Source: Diphasiastrum complanatum (taxonomy: Eukaryota; Streptophyta; Lycopodiopsida; Lycopodiales; Lycopodiaceae). Taken from it: a DNA stretch of 64,000 bases. The stretch spans positions 55,620,538 to 55,684,537 of the forward strand of contig CM055104.1 of the NCBI GenBank assembly GCA_029204225.1, in the 5' to 3' direction. Below the pieces are notes generated by a model. It was not told the DNA's origin. It was given only the letters and a program-made list of their open reading frames with translations, and searched no databases. Every line of letters begins with the position of its first letter. Position 1 is the stretch's first letter. Both the position numbers and the translations under genes were made by a program. Positions 9,612-21,122 of this stretch are shown here, piece after piece.

Positions 9612-12202
9612 TCATCTAATTTTCTCTTTCTGTATGAACTTGCATGCTTTTCTAAACTTGTTGTATTGTGTGGACTTTGTTATATGTCGAATCTGAACTC
9701 TGTGGTAGAACCACTGAAACAATTGACAAATGTAGTTTCGTTTTTCATTGGTTCCTCCATGTTGTGTATTTCGATGAAATGCGGCTCATGCTTGCCAGTG
9801 TGACTTCTCCATCCCTTGTGATGACCATACACTCAAGCTTCCATATGTATTTGCAAAAAATGCCGTATGATCTCATAGTATGTGCTGCATATGTCAAAAT
9901 CATAATGTTAGTCTTATGTTTAGATCTAAATATATATGAAAATTTGAAAGCATTTTGAAAATTTTATACTAACCATGTAATGAGTGATGTGATCTTCTCC
10001 CCATGTTTTTGATATTGCATTAACAAACTCGACACAAGTCCTTTGGACAGCTTTCTTATCAATATCAGAGTATTTTTCTTTTCTTAAAATAGCAATCATA
10101 CTATCAAGCTTTTTCCATATATCAACTCTTAGTACTCTGGTTTTGTCGTCTTTCTCGAAGTCCTGAGTGGCAGCAATAATATCTATCCAGACTGAGTGTT
10201 GAATATTAGAAGCCTTGCCAGTATGATTTGATAGAAAACGTCGTGCTTTTGCTCCTCCTATGCTTGGCTTAGTTGGCATGTTCCCATTCTTTCTTGAAAG
10301 CTTTTCATCTTTTTGAATTTTCACATGTCCTTTATGGAGTCCTGCTTTTGATAAAACATCTTCTAATCGAGAGATAGCTTCCTTTGCTAATGATGTTGGC
10401 TTAGTATTCCAAGCAAAAACTATATAAAGATAAATGATCTTTTCTATTAATCTAACTTCTGCATGAAGAGTGCAAACATGCACATTTTTTAAGGGGATAG
10501 GCAGCACAGGCTTCCAGTTTGGATCTGCATATTCTCTAGTAATTCTTGTACTCCTAGTTACATCTTTTGCCATTTTCATGCAGTACAAACAAGGGTGTTT
10601 TGATGTAGCACCGTGAGAGACATTATACATACATTTCAATGTTTTCAAATCAACTGCTAAGTGCCATTCAACATTGAAGTCTCCAACTCCTGAAACATTG
10701 AGAAATCCTCCATCCATATGGTCCTTGATGATCCTAGGATAAGATGTCCTTGAGAATATCCATGATAATATATCATGATCCTCTTTCAGCACCTGTCCAA
10801 AGAATTAATCATACTTAGTTTACAATGTATTAATATTATTCAATGAATGTAATGTAATAATGAGGCTAGTTACCTGGAATGCTGCCAACCACCATATATC
10901 ATTTTCTGACTGGACACTGAATTTGAAATCTTCTTGGTTCTCTGTTTGGAATAGAACACCATTCATGAGAGTTATACTAACCCTTTCCATCTTTTGCCCT
11001 TTCACAATTTCTGACTCATCTAACTTAAGTACTATGATTATTTTTTCATTCACCTTTTCATAGGTTATATCATAGAATGTGACGATGTATCTCAACAAGT
11101 AATTTAGATCAACAAATAAATTGTTTGATGAATTATAGAATATCGATCTTCCATCAGTTTCATACACCTCCTCAATATGAAATGGAGTTCCAGTGATCTT
11201 ATGCATACCTATGTTTAATGTATCCCTCTCTTTCTTCAAGTGATATGTCCTAGGGATTGGAAATTTCTAATTTGAACTTGCTTAAAAGCTTCTCTAATTA
11301 GTTTAAATATTGTTGCATATGCTTCCCTACTAATACCTGCAAAATCACAAGCACCCTGAACTATAGTCTTATCTAAAATATTTTGAATGTCCACCATCAA
11401 AGACTCTGCTATTTTACACTTTACATTTGAAATCCTATTGTTCATCATGATATGCTCAGTGGATTTGCAAGTCAATATTGTGTCCAATGACATTCCTAGT
11501 GAAGCATTGTCTTTAATATTCCGAGGAGCTACTAATGCAGATCTGCAAAAAAAACAGATAGTTAACAGAATATAACCATAGCTGAAATTAAATCCAAATG
11601 TCATTGAAAAACTTACAAAATTTAGAATACGCTTACTTGAATGCACGGATCCTTCTATTTCGATAACCTCCTGTTGAAAGCATTTGAATATCCTTGCAAC
11701 TTTGTCGCTTTCGCTTATTACTTTCAACCTTCTTCTTTACCAAATCCATATCTTTCAGTAATTGTAAGTTTTCAATATGAATAGACTGTAAGAATGATTG
11801 CATTTGCTCTAGTTCTGATTTGATATTGATTGTTATCTTCTGTAATGATTCATTATTTTTTTTACGTTGTTCATTTTCTTCTAATGTCTTTTGGAGATGA
11901 CAATCTCTATTCTGACAATAAGAGGATATCCGAATTAACTCACATTCTAAAAAGTGAACTTTATTCATATAAAGTTGTTTTCCATGGTTTTGCAATCTTT
12001 CACAATATCCTAGTAATCCACTATGCCCATTACATATCCATGTAACTAAATGAGTTATTGAAGAGAATGTGGGATGTGTCAAAGTGCTTGGATCATGTGG
12101 ATAAAATGTTCCATCTGTCCACAAATCCATGTTTTTCTTTCCTTCTGCCCTATAACGAGAATGATCTTCAGCAGATATTTGAACTCCTTTGCCTCCTCTT
12201 CC
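9612..12202 (-). pseudogene. multi-exon gene of unknown, transposase-like family
   Basis: Four exon blocks on the minus strand are joined by good splice signals: 12202-11637, 11542-10874 (with a frameshift near 11255), 10792-9974, and 9884-9612. The introns are 11543-11636 (GTAAGC...TTTTGCAG), 10793-10873 (GTAACT...TTGGACAG) and 9885-9973 (GTTAGT...ATATGCAG). The first block begins after an acceptor (TTTGTAG), so an upstream exon is missing. The protein has a Lys/Glu-rich coiled coil, then a cysteine pair HPCLYCMK, a CTLHAEVRLIEKII helix and a late SVWSSQGMEKSHW block. This order (CPxxC, LH helix, QGxE) reminds me of unnamed transposase-like proteins in animal and plant genomes; that is an impression. 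Two TGA codons (9873-9875 and 9786-9788) sit where CGA would fit. Confidence 0.5.
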
Positions 12203-12779
12203 CTACAAAGGTGCCAAATCAATAGGAATATCCACATGTAGATGATATAATGTCATCATCAAAAAAATAATAGAGTAATCAGTTGCATCAAAGTACTATG
12301 ACCAGATTCTATGAAGCAAAACAAAATACTCATCTTTGATTATATTATATACTATGTACGATCAATCCAATTTGATGCTTGTATGCTTGATTCAAATTTG
12401 GAAATGCCGCTCATTTTTTCATTCCAATAGGTAGTTGGCGCTCATATTTCCATTCTCGTGAAAGGAATGCATATGTAAACATTTTGCAATTTTTTCTAAT
12501 TCGAATTTGGGGATGGCGGCATATTCTAGATCCAGTGAAAATATTGCTCTTTTTGTAACCAATGGAGGGAATATTTTTGAATTTAGTCAAGTTATACTGC
12601 GAACTGTTAACAGTTCTTAACTGTGACTATAGACACTGTGGTTAGATCATTGGGAGTTGGGACAGCCTTGGGAGTGGTGTGGGCAAACAAATAAACAATA
12701 TTGTTTTATTTATTTTGATATTTTTGTATATCCTACATGGCATCCCTTAAAGGGTCTTTTTGATATTGAGAACTCCTCT
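12203..12779. other. non-coding stretch, no gene recognised
   Basis: This AT-rich sequence lies between the unknown gene and the copia-1 gag. No missing first exon of the 9612-12202 gene could be identified and no LTR is visible. Nothing further can be supported. Confidence 0.4.
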
Positions 12780-13525
12780 AATGTCCAAAGGACAAGGCCA
12801 AAGAGAATGGTGAGGATCAATCCTCACAAACTGCAACATCCAGTGGCAAGAAGAAGCTGTCAAAGATCAAACGTTTCTTTTGTGGCAAGAAGGGCCACTA
12901 TGCATCAAACTATTTCAAGAAGAAGAACCAATCCAAGCAATCTAACCTTACTAATGAGGAAGAGTGAGAGGGTATTGAGAGTGAAAGAGAGGATTCTTTA
13001 ATGATGTCTACCTTTTTATCTTTTCCATTCAAGAATGAAGAAATTTGGTGGATAGATAGTGGGATATGTCTAGTTCTAGAAACTCTTTCACAAGTCTCAT
13101 GCCATATCTAGATGAAAAAAAATCAAACTATAGTGCTAATGATGTAGAGTGTAGAATTGAAGGAATAGGAAGTATTCCACTGCATGCATCATCATCAAAA
13201 TATTTTTGTTTGCATGATGTACTTTATGTACCTAGACTAACCAAAAATCTCATTAGTGTAGGACAAATGTTTGATAGTGGATTGGATGTCAAATTTCATG
13301 TTGACAAATGTATAATCTCAAGAAAAAATGAAGTGGTTGCTAGAGGATCTAGGCTTGGAAAGTTGTACAAACTAGATTCTAGGGAGAATGCTAACATTTC
13401 AGATATTGCTTATGAGACCAAGGTTCATCAAGAGGATCTGTGGCATAAGAGGTTGGGACATCCCAATTTCAAAGCCATGCAATCTAGGGTCAAGGAAGGA
13501 AAAGTTGTTGGACTACCAAAGACAC
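12780..13525 (+). pseudogene. copia-1 zinc knuckle, protease and pre-integrase
   Basis: The first recognisable part is a degraded CCHC knuckle (RFFCGKKGHYASNYF, where the first and third Cys are lost to Arg and Tyr). The protease active site follows as WWIDSG with the rest of the ASSHMC box deleted near 13060. A clean open frame then covers the protease end and the GAG_pre-integrase domain with LWHKRLGHPNFKAMQSRVK. It ends at VVGLPKT (13525), where gypsy-derived sequence starts. It is a close copy of the copia-A segment at 3690-4130. Confidence 0.88.
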
Positions 13526-13526
13526 C

Positions 13527-15575
13527 ATCACATCTTCCATCACTCCTGCCACCACCGTTGCTTCCATTCCATTCAATCCTTCTGATTTACAACTGTCCCC
13601 CGACACTCTGACATGGATACAAGTTATCAAATTTTCTCCCCCACGCCATATACTTTCTGCTCCATCCTCACCTTCTTCTCCACACCACCCTCCAGTTTTC
13701 CTCTGTTCCTCCCATCCTCTCGTTCGGACAAACCGTCCTCACCCATGTTTTCACAGTTGCTTCTCAAACCCCACCCGCTTCACCAACAAAGGTTGTCGAG
13801 GGCAACCAACCGTTGCCTGATGACGCATTTGTCCAAACAGTGTTTGTACCATTGCCAGATCGGACTGATCCTACCACCCCAGATGGCATCAGGTCCAATG
13901 AGAACCTGATAGAATGACGACAAGATTCCACAAGTCGTCGGGGCCGATACAACACAAGCCCCTGCCAGTGCCAGTGTACCGGCTGCTCCCACAAATCTAA
14001 CAACGACGTACCAAACTCTGGGAAAATACATCCTGGATGCGGTAGCGGCCAAAGCTATTATGGAAAGCAGGGTACTACACTTGGTGACAAGTAATACACA
14101 ACTGCGAGCAGACCTCACCAAGCTGCAGCAAGAGCTGATTTTGGCTCAGCAACACGAACAAGCAGGGCACCAGGAGATTGCCAAGCTGCAGCAGAAGGAG
14201 GAGGGCCTCAACAAATATATCCAAAGTCTCTCCAACGCACTGACTGAGGCCTCCATGAAGGTGCGGGAGCTTCAAGCTGAAGCATCCCAACGGCTTTCCC
14301 CCATCCAGACGCAACTTACCCTTTTGAAAGCAGAGAATATGCGCCTAGGGACGGAGGTCAAAGCCCTATAAGACAAAAAGCTTGCTTGGTTAGCTCAACC
14401 TACATCGGACTCAAGGCCACTTTCTCAATCAAAGATGAATCTTCTATAGCGTCAGGTGCAGGTTTATAGCCAAACCTTAAATAGCTACCAAGCAGAGTTC
14501 AGCAAGTATTGGACAAGAGCAACTCATGAGCTCGCCCAGGCCAAGCAAGCCCTCAAGGCGTGCCAAAAATTCATGGATGCGAGAGCCCAGCCCACCCCAT
14601 GGTAATTCCACCGCCACCTAATTTTGATGCTACACAGGCTAGTACCAACCAAGATCAGGGCAGCATGGGGATCTCAACCAGATCAAGGGTTCGAAGGCCA
14701 AGACCAAGGGCAGATGGATGCGGCTGCTGAGACGCAAGACCAAGGCCAAGGCGCAACCACCAGCCAAAGCCAAGCAACATCATCCAAAGGTTCGCGTATG
14801 ATATTTGCCAGTTGGGCCTTCCAAAGACCGAAGTCCATGGAGGAGAAAATCAATGAATTTTTATCAAAGTATCCCCACGAGTCATCAAGAGGTGGTTGGT
14901 AGATATCTTTCTCAGCTTAGACCATAAAGGGAAATGAACTGCAAGCATTGCCCGCCCTCCAACCACAACCAGAGTGGCGTCAGCAGTTATTTGAAAGAGA
15001 CCCTGTGGCCATCAGGGCCTACGTGACGAGTCCACAACAATTACGGGTGAAAGCACACTTCCTGCCATGTCCACAAAGATCCAATTGGGCGGAATGCGAC
15101 ACCCCTCTGGACAAGATCACACTTCAGAATTTCAATTGGCCGGTCGTACAATCAGAATATGGGTGGACTACGGATGTAGACACCAGAAGGGCTCTCATTG
15201 CATTCACCAACCAATACATCAATTGCCTTGATCCCACAGTCCGCGCAGCAGCCACTTATGCCCAAGATTTAGAACATCTGATGGGGATCGAAACTAAATG
15301 GGACAATTTTCTCCCATCCATATTCTTTGATGTTAATAAGGCGCTACCTTCAGACAAAGTTGAAGATCAGCTGCCAATCACTCATGTATATTACCGAGCT
15401 GCGCTTCTGGGTGATCCATGGACACGCCGACTCCAAACATGGGTCGACCAAGATTGGCTGTGGGGGGTCCACAAGTCTCTTCACATGCCAAAGGACTTGA
15501 AAAAATTGGACCGCCTCAACTTTATGGAGGACGTCACCACCTACCTCATCCAGCAAAGGCGGGAGGGCTATACTA
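13527..15575 (+). pseudogene. G2 gypsy extra ORF (env position), C-terminal part
   Basis: The first 500 bases are frame-shifted and Ser/Pro-rich. From about 14060 a long coiled coil follows (heptad-rich LRADLTKLQQELILAQQ, then more Gln/Glu/Leu), with stops at 14369 (TAA), 14447 (TAG), 14602 (TAA), 14900 (TAG) and 14918 (TAG). A globular C-terminal domain (about 14930-15575) contains VTSPQQLRVKAHFLPCP, then TPLDKITLQNFNWP and TKWDNFLPSIFFD. The same domain occurs in G1 at 46020-46740 (SPRQLRVDPYYVPMP, MDKITIHTPNWP, TKWDDCLPTLAFD). No known fold is recognised. It sits where env lies in Athila-type gypsy elements, but no signal peptide or membrane span is seen. It was probably brought here by an inversion. 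Confidence 0.7.
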
Positions 15576-15595
15576 TGTTGGGGGTATTCCCAACA
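15576..15595 (+). repeat. 20-bp stub of G2 3' LTR
   Basis: The sequence TGTTGGGGGTATTCCCAACA equals the first 20 bases of the G2 LTR read in sense (reverse strand at 30610-30591). It follows the extra ORF directly and is followed by GAAGA, the target-site duplication of G2-A. So the 3' LTR is only 20 bases long here. Its own ends (TGTTGGG...CCCAACA) are inverted repeats. Confidence 0.75.
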
Positions 15596-17285
15596 GAAGA
15601 ACTCCTAGATTTTGCATGTTAGATTCACTACCAATTGCATGTTTAGTTTCTTCAACTAGCTCCTCATTATTTCCACTAAGAATGATATCATCTACATAGA
15701 TGTGAAGAATAACTACGAAGTTATTTACAAACTTAATGTATAGTGAAGGGTCATATTCACTAAGATAAAATTCAAGTGATATGAGAAAGGAGTTGAGCCT
15801 TGCATACCAAGACCTTGGTGCTTGTTTTAGTCCATAGAGACTTTTGCACAAAAGACAAACTTTTGATTCTTCACCTTCTTTCACAAAACCAGGTGGTTGC
15901 TCCATGTAAATCTCCTCCTCAAGGTAACTGTTCAGAAAGACATTAGAAACATCAAGTTGAAACATCCTCCAATTGTGATAACATGCAAGAGAAATGAGAA
16001 TTCTTATAGTTACCATTTTTGACGTAGGTGCAAAAGTATCTTTATAGTCAAGACCTTTGATTTGTGAATAACCTTTGGCACAAAGTCTTGCTTTGAATTT
16101 GTTGATGGATCCATCATTGTTGTACTTGATCCTGAATACCCACTTACATCCAATGACATGCATGTTGCTAGGTGGCTCCACAAGCTCCCATGTGTTGTTT
16201 GACATCAAGGCTTCATACTCTTGGGTCATTGCTTCAACCCATTTCTTGGATTGAAGTGCTTCTTGGAGATCTTTAGGCTCTTCATCTGATATGAAGAATG
16301 CATGATAAGAAGTTTCACCTTCCACTTGCCTTCCTCCCTCATCATAAGTGAGCCTTCTTGGCTCGGATCTTTCTCTTGTGGATCTTCTTGGTGTAGGTGC
16401 TTGAAGTTGCTCCTCCTCAAGCCTCGGCCTCACCACTTCTTGAACTGCATCAAAGTTGATGACTGTAGATCCTGCATGAGACTCCTTGATCTTTGCTTCA
16501 TCCAAGTTAAACTTCTAATCTTCATGAAAGATCACATCTCTATTTACAACATTCTTGTCAATAGAGGGAATATAAACTTTATATGCTTTCTTAGAAGATG
16601 CATATCCAACAAAAACTCCTTTAATAGCATTGGGATCATCCTTCTTCCTGGTCTATAAAGGTACATGTGCATAACATAAACAACCAAAGATCCTAAAATG
16701 ATCTACCTTAGGCTTTTTCTTATACAACATCTCAAATGGTGTTCTTCCTTCTATTGCAAGATTAGGACGTCTATTACAAAGATAATTTGCACATGCAATT
16801 GATTCTCCCCAAAATTCTTTAGGTGGAGATGCTTCTAGCCTAATGGCTTTTGCACATTCACACAAAGTTTTATTTTTTCTTTCAACAATTCCATTTTGCT
16901 GAGGAGTATAAGAATAAAAAATTTCTCTTTGTATTCTCTCTTTCTCACAAAAGTCTTTAAACTTGTTAGAGGTATATTCACCTCCACTGTCACTTCTCAA
17001 AACTTTCAACTTGAAAGAAAACTATTTTTCTACATAAGCTTTGAAAGTAAGAAAAACATCATAAACCATGGCTTTAGAAGATAGCATGTAAATCGAATAT
17101 CTTGTATAATCATCTACAAAAGAAACAAAGCAATTTGCTCCTCCCTTGCTTTTGGTTGAAGAGAAATGAACATCAGAGTGCATGAGTTCAAATGGATGTT
17201 GTGTTTTGATGCTTGATCTTGGAAAAGGACTTCTATGTGATTTTGCCAAAACACAAGCTTCACAAGGTTGAAGCTCCTTTGACAT
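15596..17285 (-). pseudogene. copia-1 integrase and reverse transcriptase, inverted segment
   Basis: In minus-strand order this covers the integrase core (CEACVLAKSHRSPF, FVDDYTRYSIYM, RSDSGGEY, TPQQNGIVERKNKTL), the linker with RRSTRERSEPRRLTY, and then most of RT through YVDDIILSGN, the catalytic box (about 15670-15700). The RT frame (16505-15596) is long and open apart from the final novel codons. Integrase is broken by single stops and deletions (about 16660, 17010 and 17090). RT ends at MQNLGV, one codon before the G2 insertion point. Its orientation is opposite to the flanking copia-1 pieces. Confidence 0.9.
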
Positions 17286-20200
17286 CGAGCCTGGTGAATT
17301 GGACCAATATAATCCAATCCCCATTTTTTGAACGGTGATTGGGCTAAGACTGGGTGCAGTAGATCATAGTTCAATCTCGTTGGTCTCCTTGCCCTTTGGC
17401 ACACATCGCACTTTTTCAAGTATTCCTCCGTATCTTTATGAATCATTGGCCACCAACATCCTGATTGCAGGATCTTGCGAACTGTAATGTCAGATGCAAA
17501 ATGACCCCCACCCATGATTTCATGTGAAAGCGAAATGATCTGGGTGGTCTCATGAGGAAGAATACACCGCCGAAGAATTTGATCAAGACCCTGCCTTTGG
17601 TAGTGATTTTTCAGGTTGGCCCCGCATTAGATAATCAACAATGTCGGCAGCCCATTTTGGTATTGTGTCCACGTAAAATAAGACAGCATCTGCCAACTCA
17701 TCGTCGGGTTGGGTTGCAATCTTCTTTCCCTTGATTTGTGACACATGATCTGCCGTGTAGTGTTGTTTTCCCTTGCAAACTACTATCCAAAAATCAAACT
17801 CCAATAACAGATGTAGCCATCTGGTGATTCTTCCGGTGTTGCAAGTTTTATTAACGAGATAGAGCAAGGGTTGATGGTCTGTATAAAAAGCAAAATGTGT
17901 GGCCATCAAGTAATGTCAAAATTTCTTAACCACATAGATCATTGCCAGTGTTTCTCGCTTTGTGGTTGAATAGTTCATTTCGGTATCACTGAGTTGTTGG
18001 CTTGCATTGGAAAATCTCTTTTCTGTTCACCTGGCTGGGTTAAGACTACTCCAACTGCATACTTCGATGCATCCGTATGCACGTGAAACTCAATGGACCA
18101 ATTGGGTGGGCGTAAGATTGGTGCTGAAACCAATGCATTCTTAAGCTTTTGGAAAGCCTATAGAGCCTCCTCATTCCAATGTGGATCCGTTGTGAGTTTG
18201 TAGATTGGTCTGGCTAACTACACAAAATCAAGAATGAAGATCCTATAATAGTTAGCATGACCCATGAAAATGTAGACCTCACGGATCGTCCCCGGTGGTG
18301 ATAGATCAATAATGATCCTGATCTTTGATAAATCTGTGGTGATCCCATGTCTTGACACTATATGGCCGAGAATCAAGCCACGTGTCATCCAGAATTGACA
18401 TTTTTTTGGATTCAAGGAAATCTGGTATTCGTAGCATTTTTGTAACACCTTCTCCAAATTGGATAAGTGTTCTAAATCTGGTCCATGCACGCATAGATTA
18501 TCCAAGAAAATTTTCAAAATTTTTTGCAAATAATCTTTGAATGCCGCCTGCCTACATGACTCGTTGAAAAGTGCTTGGGACATTGCAAAGTTCAAATGGC
18601 ATCACTTTATAGGCATAGGTTCCCCATTACGTGGCAAATGTTGTCTTGTGCTGGTCCTGGGGGGCTATTTTCACTTGCTTGTAGCCGCTGAAGCCGTCCA
18701 GAAAACTGTAGGCTTCGGCCCCAGCTCCCTGTTGAGGACACTTTCCGTAAATTTTAAAGGAAAATGGTCCTTTTTGGTGACTGCATTTAGCGCCTTCAGA
18801 TTCACACAGATCCGCATTTTGCCATTCTTCTTGGGTATTATAACTATCGACAATACCCATTCTGTGTGCTCGATCTCGTAAATGAGATCTGCGTCCATCA
18901 GCTTTTGCAACTCCTGCTTGATCAGTTCTGTATAATTCGGGTTGCAGCGGTAGTAACGGCTCACCTTGGGGACTGCTCCGTCCACCAAGGGTATGGTATG
19001 TTGGACTATTGTTGGCAGAATGCCCTTTAGATCACTATATCTCCAAGCAAACCAATCTTTATATTCCACCAACAAGGATCGTAGTCTCTTGAACTGCGTG
19101 GGTGTTAACTGCTCTCCAACATGCACTATTTTTTCTTCTTCTCCTGGTTCTGATTCATCGGCTGTGTTCGCGCAGGTCCCTCAAAGACTTGTTCCGCTGG
19201 TATCTGACTTTGATCAGGTTCTCACTGGGCTTGCGGCATCATGATTTCCACGTCGTCCAAAGTATAATTCTTGAAAGTATCAAGCATCTCGTGAACTGGA
19301 GCTCGTCGAGATTCCTCTTTCAGCATATTGATCTTGGCCCGACTGGTCATTTTTTTATTTTCTGTCACCTGTGTAGAAGATGACGTTGTATCTAAGTCCA
19401 ACTGGATTGACTTTAAGAAATCCAACACCTTCTTTTTTTTCCTTTTTTTCATTTTGGTGGGTTCATCCTTGTTGACTTTCTTCGAGATTGTCGTGACATT
19501 TGCCTCATGGTTGCGAATATCAACGTCCACTGTAGCTATCGCCTCTTCGGGTAGGTCACTTCATCGGATCACCTGGTTGTAGCGTTGCTTTAATTGATTC
19601 TTCTTATTCGCAGGTGCCTTGGGTGGATCGGTCCTTGAGACTTTCGCCATAGTAGACTTTTGTGGTGGTTGAGCTGGTACCTTCTTGGTTCCGTAATGAT
19701 CTGAGTCCATGTGGTGTAGGACCTGTTCATCAGTCAGTTCAATCTCCTTATTATAAGTTAGAGCATGTTGCCTAGGGACTAGATCATCGTCCATTGGGTT
19801 CTCAATAGGCTCCGCTGACAGCCATGCTACATTTATCATATTCACCCCAAATGTGATTGGTGTGTCCATAGTGTAACATTTGGGTGAAGATGTACTAGGT
19901 TCTGAATTTGATTCATATTGACATGCTTGGCAGTCAATAGTTGCTAATGCATCTGTCCATCTCAGGACATCTATCTCTGAATGATAGTGACCTCCCTTGG
20001 CTGGCCTTGGGCGATCAATCGTATGATCTGTCGCGGATGATCCGTCATCAACCTTGGGTGCAATAGGTCTCACCGCCCATGTGGTTGGATCAACCTTTAT
20101 AGCTTGTTCTCTGTTCTCAAAGGTGAGTTTCCCTATACCTCAGTTGTGTACTACTTCCGCAGTCCTCAACCATGGTCTTCCCAATAAAACACGGTATGCA

Positions 20201-20493
20201 AATGGAGATTCAGGTATATCCATGACCACAAAAGTAATCACATACTGCATGCCTGCTATCTTTATGGGAATATCAGCAACTACACCTTTTGGTTTCACAC
20301 AGGATTGATTTGCTAGCTTGATGGCGAATCTTGTTGGCTTCAATCCTTGTAAAGCCCATTTTTTATATAAAGTAGTGCAGATCAGATTGACACCCGATCC
20401 TCCATCTACCACTGCCACCTCGTCCTCGTATCTCTTGTGTTTGATTGGCAAAGTGATGTTGTGTTCCTCACTTTCCCATGCTACTCCAATGTG
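17286..20493 (-). pseudogene. G2-A protease end, reverse transcriptase, RNase H, integrase start
   Basis: The order in sense is: retropepsin with VVDGGSGVNLI (catalytic Asp in DGGSG; about 20400) and VLLGRPWLR; a linker with ALTYNKEIELTDEQVLHHMD; RT from about 19126 (DWFAWRYSDLKGILP, IPKKNGKMRICVNLKALN); RT palm-thumb (SLNPKKCQFW, GLILGHIVSRHGI, FMGHANYYRIFI); RNase H (TDHQPLLYLVNKTCNTGRI); and the integrase HHCC finger (MGGGHFASDITVRKILQ, CDVCQRARRPTR) ending at GLDYIGPIH. Frameshifts occur near 18670, 18600, 18200 and 17910, and the YxDD region reads FLDN (Leu-Asp-Asn), a loss of the second catalytic Asp. It would have made cDNA and integrated it; it is inactive. Confidence 0.88.
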
Positions 20494-21104
20494 TGCTGAA
20501 TTCACATGTGTGGGACGCCCTACACATGTACTTTTGATCTCCTAAGCCCAATAATACCATAAAGATCAGACTAGCATTGGTTGACAATAGGAAAGCTGAT
20601 CATACAAGAAATATTATTGTGTTACAAGCAAGATTTGTCAACAAAATATAAGACAAATCATAAATGCCTCAACTCGGCTAGAGAGAGAAAATAGAAAGTA
20701 CAAAACTCGTGTAGAGAGAGAGGGCACAAAGAGCTTGTCTCCAAATTTGCATTACACACAAATTTCATCATTTTCTCAATGAGAGTACATCACATATATA
20801 TAGATCCATGGACTCCTTTCCTTCTTTGAGTTGAATTGGAGTTGTGAATCCACCTCTCAAGCTATCTAGACTTATTCAAGCCACCTCGCTATGTCTAATT
20901 GTGCCATCTAGTCTTTTCATGCATTAAATGTGGCATGTAAAGTACAAATGACAATTCCTATAGTAGCTCGAGTTTCTACTTCTACGTACCTTGAATATTT
21001 TATTCTAAGATGGGTTTTTACTAAGCCAAAAGAGCTTAATTCATCTTTGTCATTTTTAGGACCCCTACTCACAACATTAGATAGACTTTTCCAATATTTT
21101 GACA
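20494..21104 (-). repeat. copia-2 3' LTR
   Basis: In sense it starts TGTCAAAATATTGG and ends GTGAATTCAGCA. It contains a TATA-like TATATATATG (plus 20793-20803) and downstream the CTCTCTCTACACGAG tract. It differs from the 5' LTR by scattered substitutions and short indels, for example near 20655. Confidence 0.95.
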
Positions 21105-21117
21105 CTCCTCCTAAAAA
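21105..21117 (-). other. copia-2 polypurine tract
   Basis: On the minus strand this reads TTTTTAGGAGGAG immediately before the 3' LTR, the position and composition expected for the plus-strand DNA primer. Confidence 0.8.
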
Positions 21118-21122
21118 TGTAT

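Noticed and set aside
15576-15595. 20-base palindrome as a tiny foldback transposon
   Set aside because: It equals the first 20 bases of the G2 LTR and has no target duplication of its own at either occurrence.
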